A DNA stretch of 64,000 nucleotides, taken from Heligmosomoides polygyrus polygyrus. Lineage: Eukaryota; Nematoda; Chromadorea; Rhabditida; Heligmosomidae. The notes beneath the pieces were generated by a model, which did no database searches, had not been told where the DNA came from, and saw only the letters and a program-made list of their open reading frames with translations. The DNA is taken from the NCBI GenBank assembly GCA_947396885.1, contig OX377205.1, forward strand, positions 75,364,969-75,428,968. Direction: 5' to 3'. The translations under genes and the position numbers were made by a program. Position 1 is the first letter of the stretch. Each line of letters begins with the position of its first letter. Below are positions 10,993 through 21,292 of this stretch, in pieces.

Positions 10993-13327
10993 ATTTAATT
11001 GGTTTGACGCGACACTATTTGACCTGAGTAGATCCTTTGCTTCAGAATTTTTTTCATAGAAATCAATGATTTCGAATTTTCGGCCATTCCTAAACATGCC
11101 GAAGATCACTGCGGAGAAGTCTTGTTTCAATTTCATAGGGTTCGATTTTGTTGCCTAATGTTGTTTCCTTCAGATGGAAGAACACTACTTTTCTGACAAT
11201 TCCAACCTTCGGTTGCTAGTCCGTCATCATTCAAAGAGAGTTTCAAAAAATCTTGCGAAGGAAGAGCTCAAGTCATCAATAGTAATTAACGCTTGCAATT
11301 TTATGGAGTTCAATTTAGGACGCAGGTAGGGTCGCGGTCCTTCTGATAGAAAACTGCTAGAAAAATCTGCAAAAATTGCGCACCTGTCATTTACTCGAAA
11401 TCGGACACCAGCATGCAAAACGATAAGTAATCTTACGGTTCTTTCACTGAATCAATTGATCAATAAATGCCTTCTTCTGTGAACGAATCTCTAGTGTTGA
11501 AGCCACGCCTGGAGAGATTTACTTATCAACAGGTACCCAAAATACCATGAAAGTTTGAAAAAATCGACATGGATAGGAGGTAAAACGGTGATGGACACAA
11601 GGGTAGAGTGGTTGCATCAAATCCACTCCGGAACGGAGCTGTAAATGTTTGGCAAAAATCGAACCCCATGCTTCACCCTGCAGTAAAATCTGTGCTCGTA
11701 TTCAATAGTGTGACAACACCTTTCTCAAGCGAGGAAGGAATGTCTTCAAAGAAAATAGTGGAACGGTGTTTGAGACAATTTCAATGCACCAGTCAGTCGA
11801 AACTTCACAAATCCGTTTTAACTTGAGCACTTCTTGAATTGAACTAACAATCATTAGCTTGTTCAGCACGAAAAAAGTGTTCGTGTCACATACATATGTC
11901 ATAATTTCACGGCATGGACAACATATCATTCTGTCTAAGGGTCACTGAAGCCGAGGACAGCGTCGAAGCCCTGCCGCACCTTCTGTTGTGATGGCACTGG
12001 ATCAGCAAATTAATAGCACAAAGCAAGTTCTCTTCTTTGCTTGGACCTTGGTTTCAAATTGACCATTTCTACGTGGACATATCTACGGTGCTTATCGCGG
12101 ATTTGAAAGCATTAAGAAACAGTATTCGCTTGCCGCAGCTATCGAGAAAGGTCCTGCGCCAGTAATCTGTTGTAAACACATTTTATTGTTTTTGCGATCG
12201 TATTCACAGCAAACAGTCTGACATAATAGCGTCCGATTACTAGAAAACAGGATGAGCACTATATAATCCTATATATTGTGACGGCGGCTCTACTACTGGA
12301 CTATCGCCTGCACTGAACCAACAACGGCTGCCGCGAGGAACATTACCAGCTATTTTCCATAATTGTTAGTTGATTCTCTCAGCAACCCATGTAAGCATAT
12401 TCATCGTGTTATCTGATCATGAGTTCTGCTGTACAATGGTGCTGTGACAGGCTAGACTGTTTTTAATGTATTACACCCTCGGTTAAGAACAGCTGACTTG
12501 TACAGAAGCATATCGCCGATCGTTATATACAAAATTGTCGTTCTCAAACTGGGCAGAGATGTTGTGAATCGTCTACATTTTCCTTCATGTATTTCTGCTA
12601 TTCTCTCTACGACTACACAGTGGTCCTTCAAAGGGTTTCGTAGTTGAATTTCCGAAGAGAAGGAATTTCCGTTATCCTTAAGTAGATAGTATGTAGATAG
12701 GTATGGAAGAGTTAGCAAGAAGAACCTTCTTGAGGCACCGAGGCTAGCTCCTAGATTCAATCTATTGCCTTAGTAAAAAGAGCTCTCTATTTTGTGAAAA
12801 TTAGTCTGGCAGCAGTTTCGCCAGGGAAAGGTGAATTACTGCGGTGAGTCAATGACGGTGCGATCCCGAACTCACTATTTAGTGAGGATACGCATACAAT
12901 GCACTAACACTCATTACGAATGAGTGGGATGAGCAGCACATCCCCAATGATTTTTCGACGTCGATTTTTATGTGGATCTTTTAGCTAATTTGCAGTACAC
13001 TGGGCCAAAACATGTGATGAATAGACGGCATCCTATCGGGTCCGTTGTCGATGTTGATTGTGACATTTTCCGACTCAATTCATTTTTTGCATCCCTTGAG
13101 TCAACATACGCAAGCTTACCAGCAGAGGCGCCGCCTTCGAGATGCCTTAGTTTTGAATCACCACAGAAGGAGGAAATGTCGCATCAACCTTGCCCGATGA
13201 GGCAAAGCAGAGAAGATTCCTTTAGAACTATTAGAATAGTATTTTCCTTCTGGGACCGAGGGCATCACATATGACTAGCACATTGTGTGTAGTGCACTCA
13301 TCTGTCCCCCATCTGATATTGCCAGTA
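10993..13327. other. Intergenic stretch, no gene recognised
   Basis: Positions about 11040-11130 are related, in inverse orientation, to an arm of the foldback at 6189-7566 (shared GATCACTGCGGAGAAG-type block). Otherwise only short frames without domains or splice structure are present. Confidence 0.35.
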
Positions 13328-13613
13328 AAGGGTAAAGGATGGCGTTGTTCAATACCTTTTAGGATGCACCACGCACTTTACTCCTACGGGATATCGTGTC
13401 AGTGATTTTAATGCGTATTTGACCATATAATGACTTGTGGTGGCCAGCAGATGGACTAGCCTGCGCTTTATCCTCGCAGGCAAGTTTGGTACCAATTCAG
13501 GGAGCCCGGAGGGATGGAAGGCTTGGTTGGCCTGGGAGGGGAATCCGATCTAAGAACCTGGTATCGGATGAATGCACAACCGGTACATCCGTCGACTGCG
13601 CTACCTGCGCCCT
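13328..13613 (-). mobile_element. tRNA-derived SINE, family A (minus)
   Basis: This is the inverse of the copy at 10725: its plus-strand text ends TCGACTGCGCTACCTGCGCC, the complement of the tRNA-like head, and begins with GGCGTTGTTCAATACC, the complement of the tail. The B-box region lies near 13555-13565. Full length. Confidence 0.75.
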
Positions 13614-13950
13614 TATTGCAAGTATCAACCAGCAATCATAATACTGCGCATATTCCATCATGGAACAGCATTGAGCTAAAGGCTAATCTGCTGCACCATG
13701 TGTTAATCACGTTCTAAGCACCGCCAAGAACATTGATTGAGCTTTACCGAGAAAAACGACACTGGAGAACAGTCCAAAGACTTGAAGAATTTAGACGTGA
13801 AGTTCTTGAAGATGCCTTTGAATGCTACTTTGTGTGATCTTGAAACGATAAACGTCATTCTATTTGGGCTTGTGGAACTGTATTCCTATATACGCCACGT
13901 AATTCTGGCTCATTGGATGACTATGGAAAGAGGCGCGAATCTGCTAATTT

Positions 13951-13954
13951 TCAG
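13951..13954 (+). promoter_or_regulatory. 3' splice (probable trans-splice) acceptor
   Basis: CTAATTTTCAG ends at 13954, two bases before an ATG that opens a signal peptide. A TTTTCAG acceptor this close to the start codon is typical of SL1 trans-spliced nematode genes. A 5' non-coding exon cannot be excluded. Confidence 0.5.
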
Positions 13955-13956
13955 GA

Positions 13957-14322
13957 ATGCTGGCCTCTCTTGCTGTCACTGCCCTGCTGGTGAGCACACT
14001 TCCTCAAACTCTGGGTCTTTCCCTTCCGCCTCTACCTGCTTCACTTCCAACCATTCCTCCTAGTATGCCTTCTTTAACAAATATCACCATGCCACAACTG
14101 TTGCCTGCTAATATGTCTGAAGTGACAACTAATCTTCCAACAGTTTCGTCTTCACTTGGCGATATATTTCAGTGCCTCTTCGACCACTTCTCAAATCCAG
14201 GTGAGTCATGCTTTATCAGTTGATCCAGTCTGAATCGCCGCTCATCGATTGCAGCTGGTTTACAAAACAAAAAGATTAATGGGGAGAAAGAAGAATTTTC
14301 TTCCGATGTGCTTGCTTACTAG
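13957..14322 (+). CDS. Small secreted protein, two exons (hypothetical)
   Basis: Exon 1 codes from ATG 13957 to 14200, where CCAG is followed by GTGAGT. Exon 2 runs from 14255, after ATTGCAG, to TAG 14320-14322. The intron is 54 nt and the phases agree (one base plus two). The product is about 102 aa. MLASLAVTALLVSTLPQTLG is a signal peptide; a Leu/Pro/Ser-rich segment with N-glycosylation sites (NIT, NMS) follows, then GDIFQCLFDHFSNP with a single Cys, and a charged tail NKKINGEKEEFSSDVLAY. No family is recognised. The signal peptide, two-exon phase agreement and acceptor position make it likely real; an extracellular role is inference. Confidence 0.6.
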
Positions 14323-14377
14323 GACTGTGGTTTTGCGTCTCGATGCGATTTTCTGCAAAAAAAATGACCCTCTCATT

Positions 14378-14510
14378 CTCCACGTGGTGCCACAGGAAAC
14401 TACTCGCTCTGCGAGCCAAGCTAAACACGGCATTCGATTACAGGCGACAGTCCCTTGTGACAGGCCGGCCAACGAAGACCCATGTCACATCACATGGTGT
14501 ATGTTGACTC
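14378..14510 (+). repeat. Dispersed repeat (CTCCACGTGGTGCCAC family), copy 1
   Basis: Shares CTCCACGTGGTGCCAC, GGAAACT, a GCAGGCGACAG-type block and CACGTCACAT-type ends with 37712-37860, in the same orientation. Nothing is encoded. It lies just downstream of the secreted-protein gene. Confidence 0.55.
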
Positions 14511-14569
14511 ATGTTTTTTCGAGATTGTGCTTAGCGGCCATCTTCTTATCGACCGACAGAAGGCATTGA

Positions 14570-14856
14570 AGCGATGGCGCCATTACTTTGAGGAAATCTC
14601 TACAGTACAATCTCCCGTCCCTTTCGCACAGCATAAAGATCTTCAAGCGAATCCTCGATAGACGAATCCGTGAAATCGTCCAGCTTTCCGACAATTAGTG
14701 CGGCTTCATGGCCGGCTGTGGCACCACTGATGCCATACACGCCGCCCGCCTCCTGTCAGAGAAGCATCGCGAGAAACAGAAGCTAGTGCGATCGCCTTCT
14801 TCAACTTGGAGAAGGCCTTTTACCCCGTACCGCGTGAAGTGATATGGTATGTCCAG
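14570..14856 (+). pseudogene. RTE reverse transcriptase, 5' part of the split copy
   Basis: Reads LKRWRHYFEEIS, then after a frame change KIFKRILDRRIREIVQLSDN, a TAG where the other copy has Gln, and CGFMAGCGTTDAIHAARLL. This is reverse-transcriptase motif 1-2 territory. It is cut at 14856 by the nested element. Confidence 0.8.
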
Positions 14857-14871
14857 TATACTTATGCTCTC

Positions 14872-15125
14872 CCAAAAATTTCGAATATTCGAATGGTTTC
14901 GAATACCGAAAATTTTCGAGCATTCGAAATCGAATATATTCGAAAAACGCGATTTTTCTGAACATTCGAATTCGAATACATTCGAAAAACGCGATTTTTT
15001 GAATATTCGAATTCGAATACATTCGAAAAACGCGATTTTTTGAACATTCGAATTCGAATATATTCGAAAAACGCGATTTTTCGAATATTCGAATATTCGA
15101 TTCGAATATTCGAATTCGAATGAAA
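14872..15125. repeat. TTCGAA-rich subterminal repeat, left
   Basis: Overlapping palindromic TTCGAA and ATTCGAATATTCGAA motifs are spaced by GAAAAACGCGATTTTT units. The block GAATGGTTTCGAATACCG recurs in the same orientation in the right subterminal block at 17667-17865, so these are direct and not inverted repeats. Confidence 0.85.
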
Positions 15126-15823
15126 AATCAGGCTGTATTATAGACATGACAGAAGGCAACACAGAAGAGAAAAGGGAAGCAATACATAACGGATCCCTTC
15201 CTAGTTAAGCACGAGGTTTTTATCGACAGGCATCTCATAAACCCCCATGTGAGTCGTAAAAATGAGATAGAGAACTTACACGTAGAACGATCAAAGGGCT
15301 TATGGAAGCGTCTAATTTCCTTGCCTACTGGAATACGAATTTTTCTCAAAGGAATACTAGTGTTTTGTTATTTGCTGCTTATGAGGAACAAACGAAAGGT
15401 TTACAACATATTTGAAGGGATCATTATCTGGTTGATCCACTGTAAGCTTCTAGGTCACTTTAAAACAATCCTTTTTGAAATTGGTGGCAGACTGACTGTT
15501 AAAGAACTTTCATGAAACAATGCTTTTGCCTAGCGGCAGCTAGTGAAGGACTGACGACAAAGTACTACATGAAAATCTGTAGCAAGTCTGTCCTGCTCAT
15601 CTACAAATGTGAAATATCACACTGTCGATTTTGCGGCCACAAAATGTATTACAAGTAGCTAGGAATAGGCTACCCATGAGGGCCAGTCTCATTTCGTTCT
15701 GGTGATTCACCCAAGTAAGTGGCAGGAATAAATATTTCTTATTTGCGATGAACTTGTGAATGTAATTATTCTCCAGCCAACATATTGATAAACTACGGTA
15801 AACTTCAGAAAAATAGATCGATC

Positions 15824-16566
15824 GATAACATCCGGCCGACCTACACCGCCTCCCCTTTGTGAAGTCCGGCATACGGCCAACGTATCCATGCGAATCCCAC
15901 TCCAAGCGGCCAATTCAGAACAAAAATCGATAAAATCGATCGATAACATCCGGCCGACCTACACCGCCTCCCCTTTGTGAAGTCCGGCATACGGCCGACG
16001 TATCCATGCGAATCCCACTTCAAGTGGCCAATTCAGAACAAAAATCGATCGATAACATCCGGCCGACCTACACCGCCTCCCCTTTGTGAAGTCCGGCATA
16101 CGGCCGACGTATCCATGCGAATCCCACTTCAAGTGGCCAATTCAGAACAAAAATCGATAAAATCGATCGATAACATCCGGCCGACACACACTGCCTCCCC
16201 TTTGTGAAGTCCGGCATACGACCAACGTATCCATGCGAATCCCACTCCAAGCGGCCAATTCAGAACAAAAATCGATAAAATCGATCGATAACATCCGGCC
16301 GACCTACACCGCCTCCCCTTTGTGAAGTCCGGCATACGGCCGACGTATCCATGCGAATCCCACTTCAAGTGGCCAATTCAGAACAAAAATCGATAAAATC
16401 GATCGATAACATCCGGCCGACCTACGCCGCCTCCCCTTTGTGAAGTCCGGCATACGGCCGACGTATCCATGCGAATCCCACTTCAAATGGCCAAATCATA
16501 ACAACAATCGATAAAATCGATCGATAACATCCGGCCGACCTACACCGCCTCCCCTTTGTGAAGTCC
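15824..16566. repeat. 118-bp tandem satellite
   Basis: Units begin GATAACATCCGGCCGAC at 15824, 15942, 16051, 16169, 16287, 16405 and 16523. The spacing is 118 bp except one of 109 bp that lacks a GATAAAATC segment; the last unit is partial. Each unit contains nested ATCGAT palindromes. Frames open across units on the minus strand shift every unit because 118 is not a multiple of three, so no protein is intended. The array lies wholly inside the TATAC-type element. Confidence 0.93.
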
Positions 16567-17620
16567 TACCTTATAATATAGCTTTTGCGAAATCCAGAAG
16601 CAGAGCATTCAGACCACGGAGGAGCAGAAGAGCATAGCGTGACGAAAATTACAAAGCCGACTTCATGAGGTACTCTTCTGCACCAGGAGACACCCGACGT
16701 GACAGAAGACAGATGCGCACCCTGTTCACCCTCACGCCCATCCTGCGGACATTTGCTAGCTTGTGGTCTCAGACTCTTAACTGCAGCGTGAAGGACAAAT
16801 AACGTCCGTTTGAAACGCCGCTTGAACCATCATTTTCAATTTTTTTGTTAACAATTCCTACACTTCCTCGGCCGCTTTGCACAGGCGCAGTAATAAATGT
16901 GGAATGCTTGGTACCTCCCAAACAAGAATTTACCTTTATCCTTCCTTCTGCTGTCCTTCATCCTTTACGTTATTACGTTTACGGCGAAAATAGCTTCCAG
17001 AACTGCTTGAGTGGAATGCAAAACTGGTCCAGATCAAACTAATCCTTATGTCCATACTCCATACTATGTCCAAGATCTAAAAAAAACGTCTGATACTATA
17101 TAGGAGCGCGCTAAGAGCTGTCGATCGTCGATGTGTCAGAAATTACTGACAGGAACAGGTGCATAAAATTAGCGTAGAATAGGTATACAAAATACTGGAA
17201 AATATTCAGACGTCTCCAGCGAGCGCCTTAATTCAGAAGACCATGTCACAGATTGATCAGGCAATCAATACCGGTTGATACTATCCATACTTTTATCGGT
17301 GAAAGTGGTCTTCTCTCAGAGTTCACCAATCGGGGTGGCGACGATTACTGGTCCCCGATCGGTCATTCACCACTGCAGCGATTCTCTGTGGAAAATTTTT
17401 TGCAATTCAACATTGTGAGACGTTGTGGAAGTTCTCCCTCTTAACAGGGTTTTTCGGGAAGTGACTAGTATCGATGAGGCGCTCAGTATCCGGGCACCGA
17501 GCCACCATCGTACCACAGCTTTGATTCACAGACAGAACCGTTTTGGCGACCCAAATTACCCGAAAAACCCACCAAGCCTTTTCAAAATATGCCGATACAC
17601 AAACTCTTGTTGGGCATTCG
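16567..17620. other. Interior of the TATAC-type element, no gene
   Basis: Unique-looking sequence without a transposase domain. Short frames only. Confidence 0.5.
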
Positions 17621-17624
17621 AATG

Positions 17625-17893
17625 ACACTTTTCGAATACTTGAATAATTTTTGCTTTCTGGGAAATTGCGAATATTCGAATGGTTTCGAATACCGAAAAT
17701 TTTCGAGCATTCGAAATCGAATATATTCGAAAAACGCAATTTTTCTGAATATTCGAATTCGAATACATTCGAAAAACGCGATTTTTTGAATATTCGAATT
17801 CGAATACATTCGAAAAACGCGATTTTTCGAATACTCGAATTCGAATATTCAAATTCGAATGAAAATCATTCGAATACCTATTCGAATGGGTCA
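17625..17893. repeat. TTCGAA-rich subterminal repeat, right
   Basis: Same motif series and orientation as 14872-15125, with slightly fewer internal units. Confidence 0.85.
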
Positions 17894-17909
17894 TTCGAGC
17901 ATAAGTATA

Positions 17910-18640
17910 ATGTCCAGCGACATCATGGAGTTCCTGAAGAGCTCATAGAGTGGGTGCGAATTCTCTGCTCTTGCCCAAAGAGTCGAGTTCAAGCGCAGCT
18001 GGAACCTCGAAGGAGTTCCCAATCGCTGTCGGGGTACACCAGGGTTCTGCACTTTCCCCACTCCTCTTTGTTGTCGTCGTGGATGCCATCACAGGAGATC
18101 TTCAAAATCCTTGGGCGTTGCTTTATGCAGATGACGTAATGCTCGCTAGCGAAGATAAAGGTGATCTCGAGCGAGAGGTGCAAGCTTGGTGTGATCGCTT
18201 GGAGCGGTTTGGACTCAGATTGAACGTGAAGAAGACCGAGTACCTAACCACGATGGTTAACGAGTCCAGCTCCATCAAGGTTAACGACATCGAGCTTCCA
18301 CGCCCCTCGGTTTCTAACTACTACCTTGGATCGGGGGTAGCATCTGATGGCAATCTGATGGTTGAAATGAGCTCAGGAAGTTGAAACGCGCCTCAGCGTC
18401 ATGGAGACGAAGATGCTGCGCTGGACGGCTGGAGTCACCCGCATGGACCGCATCCGAAACGAAACTATTCGGCAGAAGTTCGGTGTCGCGCCGATAGCGG
18501 ACAAGATGCGCGAAGCTCGCTCGCGATGGCACGGCCACGTTCTGCGTGGAAAGGAAGACAGCGTCCGCAAGATAGGCCTTATGGACTTGAAGGTTGCTGG
18601 TGTTCACCCTCATCTAGCGCAGGATCGGGGAGGGTAGCTC
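17910..18640 (+). pseudogene. RTE reverse transcriptase, 3' part of the split copy
   Basis: Resumes as RHHGVPEELIEWVRILCSCP and continues through VGVHQGSALSPLLFVVVVDA and the catalytic motif LLYADDVMLASED (near 18118-18160), then RFGLRLNVKKTEYLTT. An internal deletion near 18380 removes the segment before LSVMETKMLRWTAGVTRMDR. Frame changes make it inactive. Confidence 0.88.
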
Positions 18641-18695
18641 ATGCACCAGAATATCGGACCCCACCACTACAAAGCGGGACAAACACTGAAAAAGA

Positions 18696-19603
18696 AGAGG
18701 AATAATGAACCTCTCATTCGATAGAAAGTGGTACCAGTGCCAAACCTCAAAACTCTCCTCTTCTTTACACATATAAACCTCGCTGATTGGTATAGTAGGT
18801 TGAGCTGGACTAAAGCGAGTTTCAATACAATCTCATGACCAAATCTCACACCCCTTCTCGGCGCGTGAACTGATACATCCCAGATCAAGCTGTGAATATG
18901 AATCGCTAAGCTACCGCAGGTCGGCACGCAGAAGTTATAAGATAAATGCATGGCGCAGTCTAAAGAAAATAACTGATGGTCCTTTCAACCCTTTAGTTGG
19001 TTTGCAATGTCAGAGTAAGTACAATAGTGATGCGCAGCAGATTTAAATTACTAAAAATTTCAGGATTATGCTTCAGTTTCGTCAAAGCTTTGGAAGCGAA
19101 GCACCCGGGCGGAATTTGACAGCAGAGAAGCCTCTTCCACCAACAGCTTATCTGCGCCACTTTATCAAAGTTTCTGATAAATGAGCAGGAATTGCGTTGC
19201 ATTACAAGTTGTCTTTTGTATGAGTGTACATCACATGTCGATTATCAGAATACACTTGAGGAAGGCTGCGAGCCGAGCTTGAGACGGCCGATGAACAACT
19301 GTTCGTAAAGAACGCTTTGCCGTTTTCGTGAGGAAAGCTTGAAAGCTTTTTGCTATACAAAAAGCAATCTCGGCTATATGAGAGTTCGCTTGCACTCATT
19401 AGCGTTTGCCCATTTCACACCAATCCTTAAGGGACGCAAATACTGACAGACCTCTAGTAGTGCAGTCAAACCTTGAAATTTATAGTTTCAAATATTTTCA
19501 AAACTGAGGAAAATTGTTTCGCTCTAGGTACACATCGCGCCATATCAAGAAACTTTCTGTCAAATTCAGCTATTCCTCTACAGTAGCAGACGTTCAGCGG
19601 CCG
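18696..19603. other. Intergenic stretch, no gene recognised
   Basis: No repeat family or coding structure could be supported. Confidence 0.4.
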
Positions 19604-20180
19604 ACTGGCCTCCAAACGTCTGCTTGGGCACATGGGTAAAGGTGTATAGGTGGAGTGGCTGGAGGGAGGGGAAGGGGGGGGGGGGAGGGAGGGAGAATGA
19701 GTAGGAATCGGAGTAATGTTATTCCCGTCGGACTGTGGTCTGTGAACTGCATCGGTCTACCAATACCCATGAGCTTCGCCCCAAAACCGAGAGAATAGAA
19801 CACCTTGACCGTCTTCTTGTCCTCTTCAGGCCTCTCCTCATTCATTGAGTTAAAAAGCCGCTTTTGCTATATAGAATAGTATAACGGGATACGGCAAGAC
19901 AGAATCTTCAAAACTGCTCCTATGGGGCCTACCCACTCTCTATCGCACGTCCGCGATTCATTCTCTGAAGTACTCGTGGCGTACATGGCGAGGAACACAT
20001 AGAGAGCCTTACTCCAAAGTGCTCATTCTGCGGAAACACAAATAAAATCAATTGGTATTGGTTGGTAGACCGATGCAGTTCACACCCCGACGGGAATAAC
20101 ATTACTCCGATTCCTTTACTCACTCTTCCTACCCCCCCTCCCCAGCCACTACACCTAAACACCCTTACCCATGTGCCGGC
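19604..20180. repeat. Foldback repeat (CACATGGGTAA family)
   Basis: The segment 19634-19772 is inverted at 20045-20178. Both contain CACATGGGTAA, a purine or pyrimidine run, GGAATCGGAGTAATGTTATT and TGCATCGGTCTACCAA. A third, diverged copy is at 33378-33480. The outer end carries AGACGTTCAGCGGCC, seen again inverted at about 33728-33755. Confidence 0.6.
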
Positions 20181-20519
20181 AAAAAACGGAAGTGACAATC
20201 AAGTATTTATTTATTTGCATACGCTGTATAAGACAGGCGTCAGATAAAACAACAACAACAATATGGAAAATGAACTTTTGAACGCTCAACGATACACCTA
20301 TGCTGAGAGAATAGAGGTTGCTGCAAGGCGTTTGAAGGAGGCTACAGAATCAGGGGTAGGAGCAGTTTTAAGGAGGTGAAGATATGCAAAGTACGCACAC
20401 ACTCGTTGTTGCACGAAGCCTTTAAAAAGCCATATGAAAATCTCACGGATGCTGTGCAAAGTCTTATCTCTGCAAGTCTTCTGGACCCGGATCCACATTG
20501 GATAACGTAACACATTTGC

Positions 20520-21292
20520 TGAGTCCGGATACGACGTCTACGACACGTCTTTTGCACCACGACACACGTGGTACGACGTCTGTAGCACGTTTTCTGACCC
20601 CCTCAAATGGTCTTCTCTTGATTGGCTCCCTTACTGGTCCCTCTTGACTGGTGATTCAATGCTACCCCAGTTATTGGTTTCCCTTCACCTCCTACCTTCA
20701 CCGCTCCCCATTATTGGTCCCCCTTCACTGCTCTCCCCTTTATTAGTCAACCCTTTACAGGTCTCCCTTCACTGGACCCTCTCCCCCCTCCTTCACAGGT
20801 CCCACCCTCACTGGTCCCCCATTACTGGTCCCTCTTCACTGGTTCCCCTCTATTATCTGCCCTTCTACGGTTCACCCTCCACTGGTCACCCCCCCCCTTG
20901 GCCAGTCCCCACTACTGCTCCCACCTTCACTGGTCCTCCCTTTACTGGTCACCTCTTCACTCCTCACAGGTCCCCCTATCCTTCACCGATCCCCATTACT
21001 GGTCTCACCCTCACTGGTCCCCTTTTATTTATCAACCCTTTTCCGGCCCCCCTTCACTGGACTCCTCCCCCCCCCCACTTTCACCGGTCCCCATTACTGG
21101 TCCCTTCCTCACCGGTCCCCCTTCAGCTGGTCCCCCTTCACTGGTCCCCCTTCACCCGGTTCCCTCTTCACTGGTCAACCATCAACCGGTCAACCATTAC
21201 TGGGCCCCTCCCCCCTTCACCGGTCCCCATTACTGGACCCTTCCTCACCGATCCTCCTTCACTGGACCCTTCCTTTGGTCCTACACCGGTCT
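20520..21292 (-). repeat. GGTCCCC/CTTCACT degenerate array, left part
   Basis: A long series of 12-16 bp degenerate units of the type CTTCACTGGTCCCC. It continues after the CR1-like element at 23713-24125, so it was one array before that insertion. The inverse array (CCAGTGAAGGGG) is at 32753-33290. Proline/serine-rich open frames here are by-products of the repeat. Confidence 0.85.

Larger units (their letters stand above)
14857..17909. mobile_element. TATAC-type TIR element, 8-bp target duplication (copy 1)
   Basis: The ends are TATACTTATGCTC (14857-14869) and its exact inverse (17897-17909). ATGTCCAG is present on both sides (14849-14856 and 17910-17917) and only one equivalent octamer exists in the uninterrupted RTE copy, so it is a true 8-bp target duplication. 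Inside each end lies a TTCGAA-rich block in direct orientation. The interior contains a 118-bp satellite and no recognisable transposase, so the element is non-autonomous. An 8-bp duplication suggests hAT or a relative, but the TATAC terminus does not fit the usual hAT YARNG pattern. A second member is at 50068-53493. Confidence 0.85.
14540..18695 (+). mobile_element. RTE-type non-LTR retrotransposon (copy 1), split by a nested element
   Basis: The RTE sequence occupies 14540-14856 and 17910-18695, interrupted by the 3053-bp element at 14857-17909. The two halves join without loss when compared with the related copy at 58028-59293. The 3' end is marked by GCGGGACAAACACTGAAAA near 18676-18693, matching the end of the other copy. 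It is 5'-truncated within the linker before the reverse transcriptase. Confidence 0.85.

Noticed and set aside
15841..16486. Series of 60-80 aa ORFs of similar sequence on the minus strand
   Set aside because: Frames of the 118-bp satellite. The unit length is not a multiple of three and different frames are open.
15824..16566. Possible CRISPR-like array because of regular spacing
   Set aside because: The whole unit is repeated with no unique spacers, and the genome is eukaryotic.
14855..17911. Assigning the TATAC family to hAT on the 8-bp duplication alone
   Set aside because: The termini do not follow the YARNG hAT pattern and no transposase is present, so the superfamily is left open.
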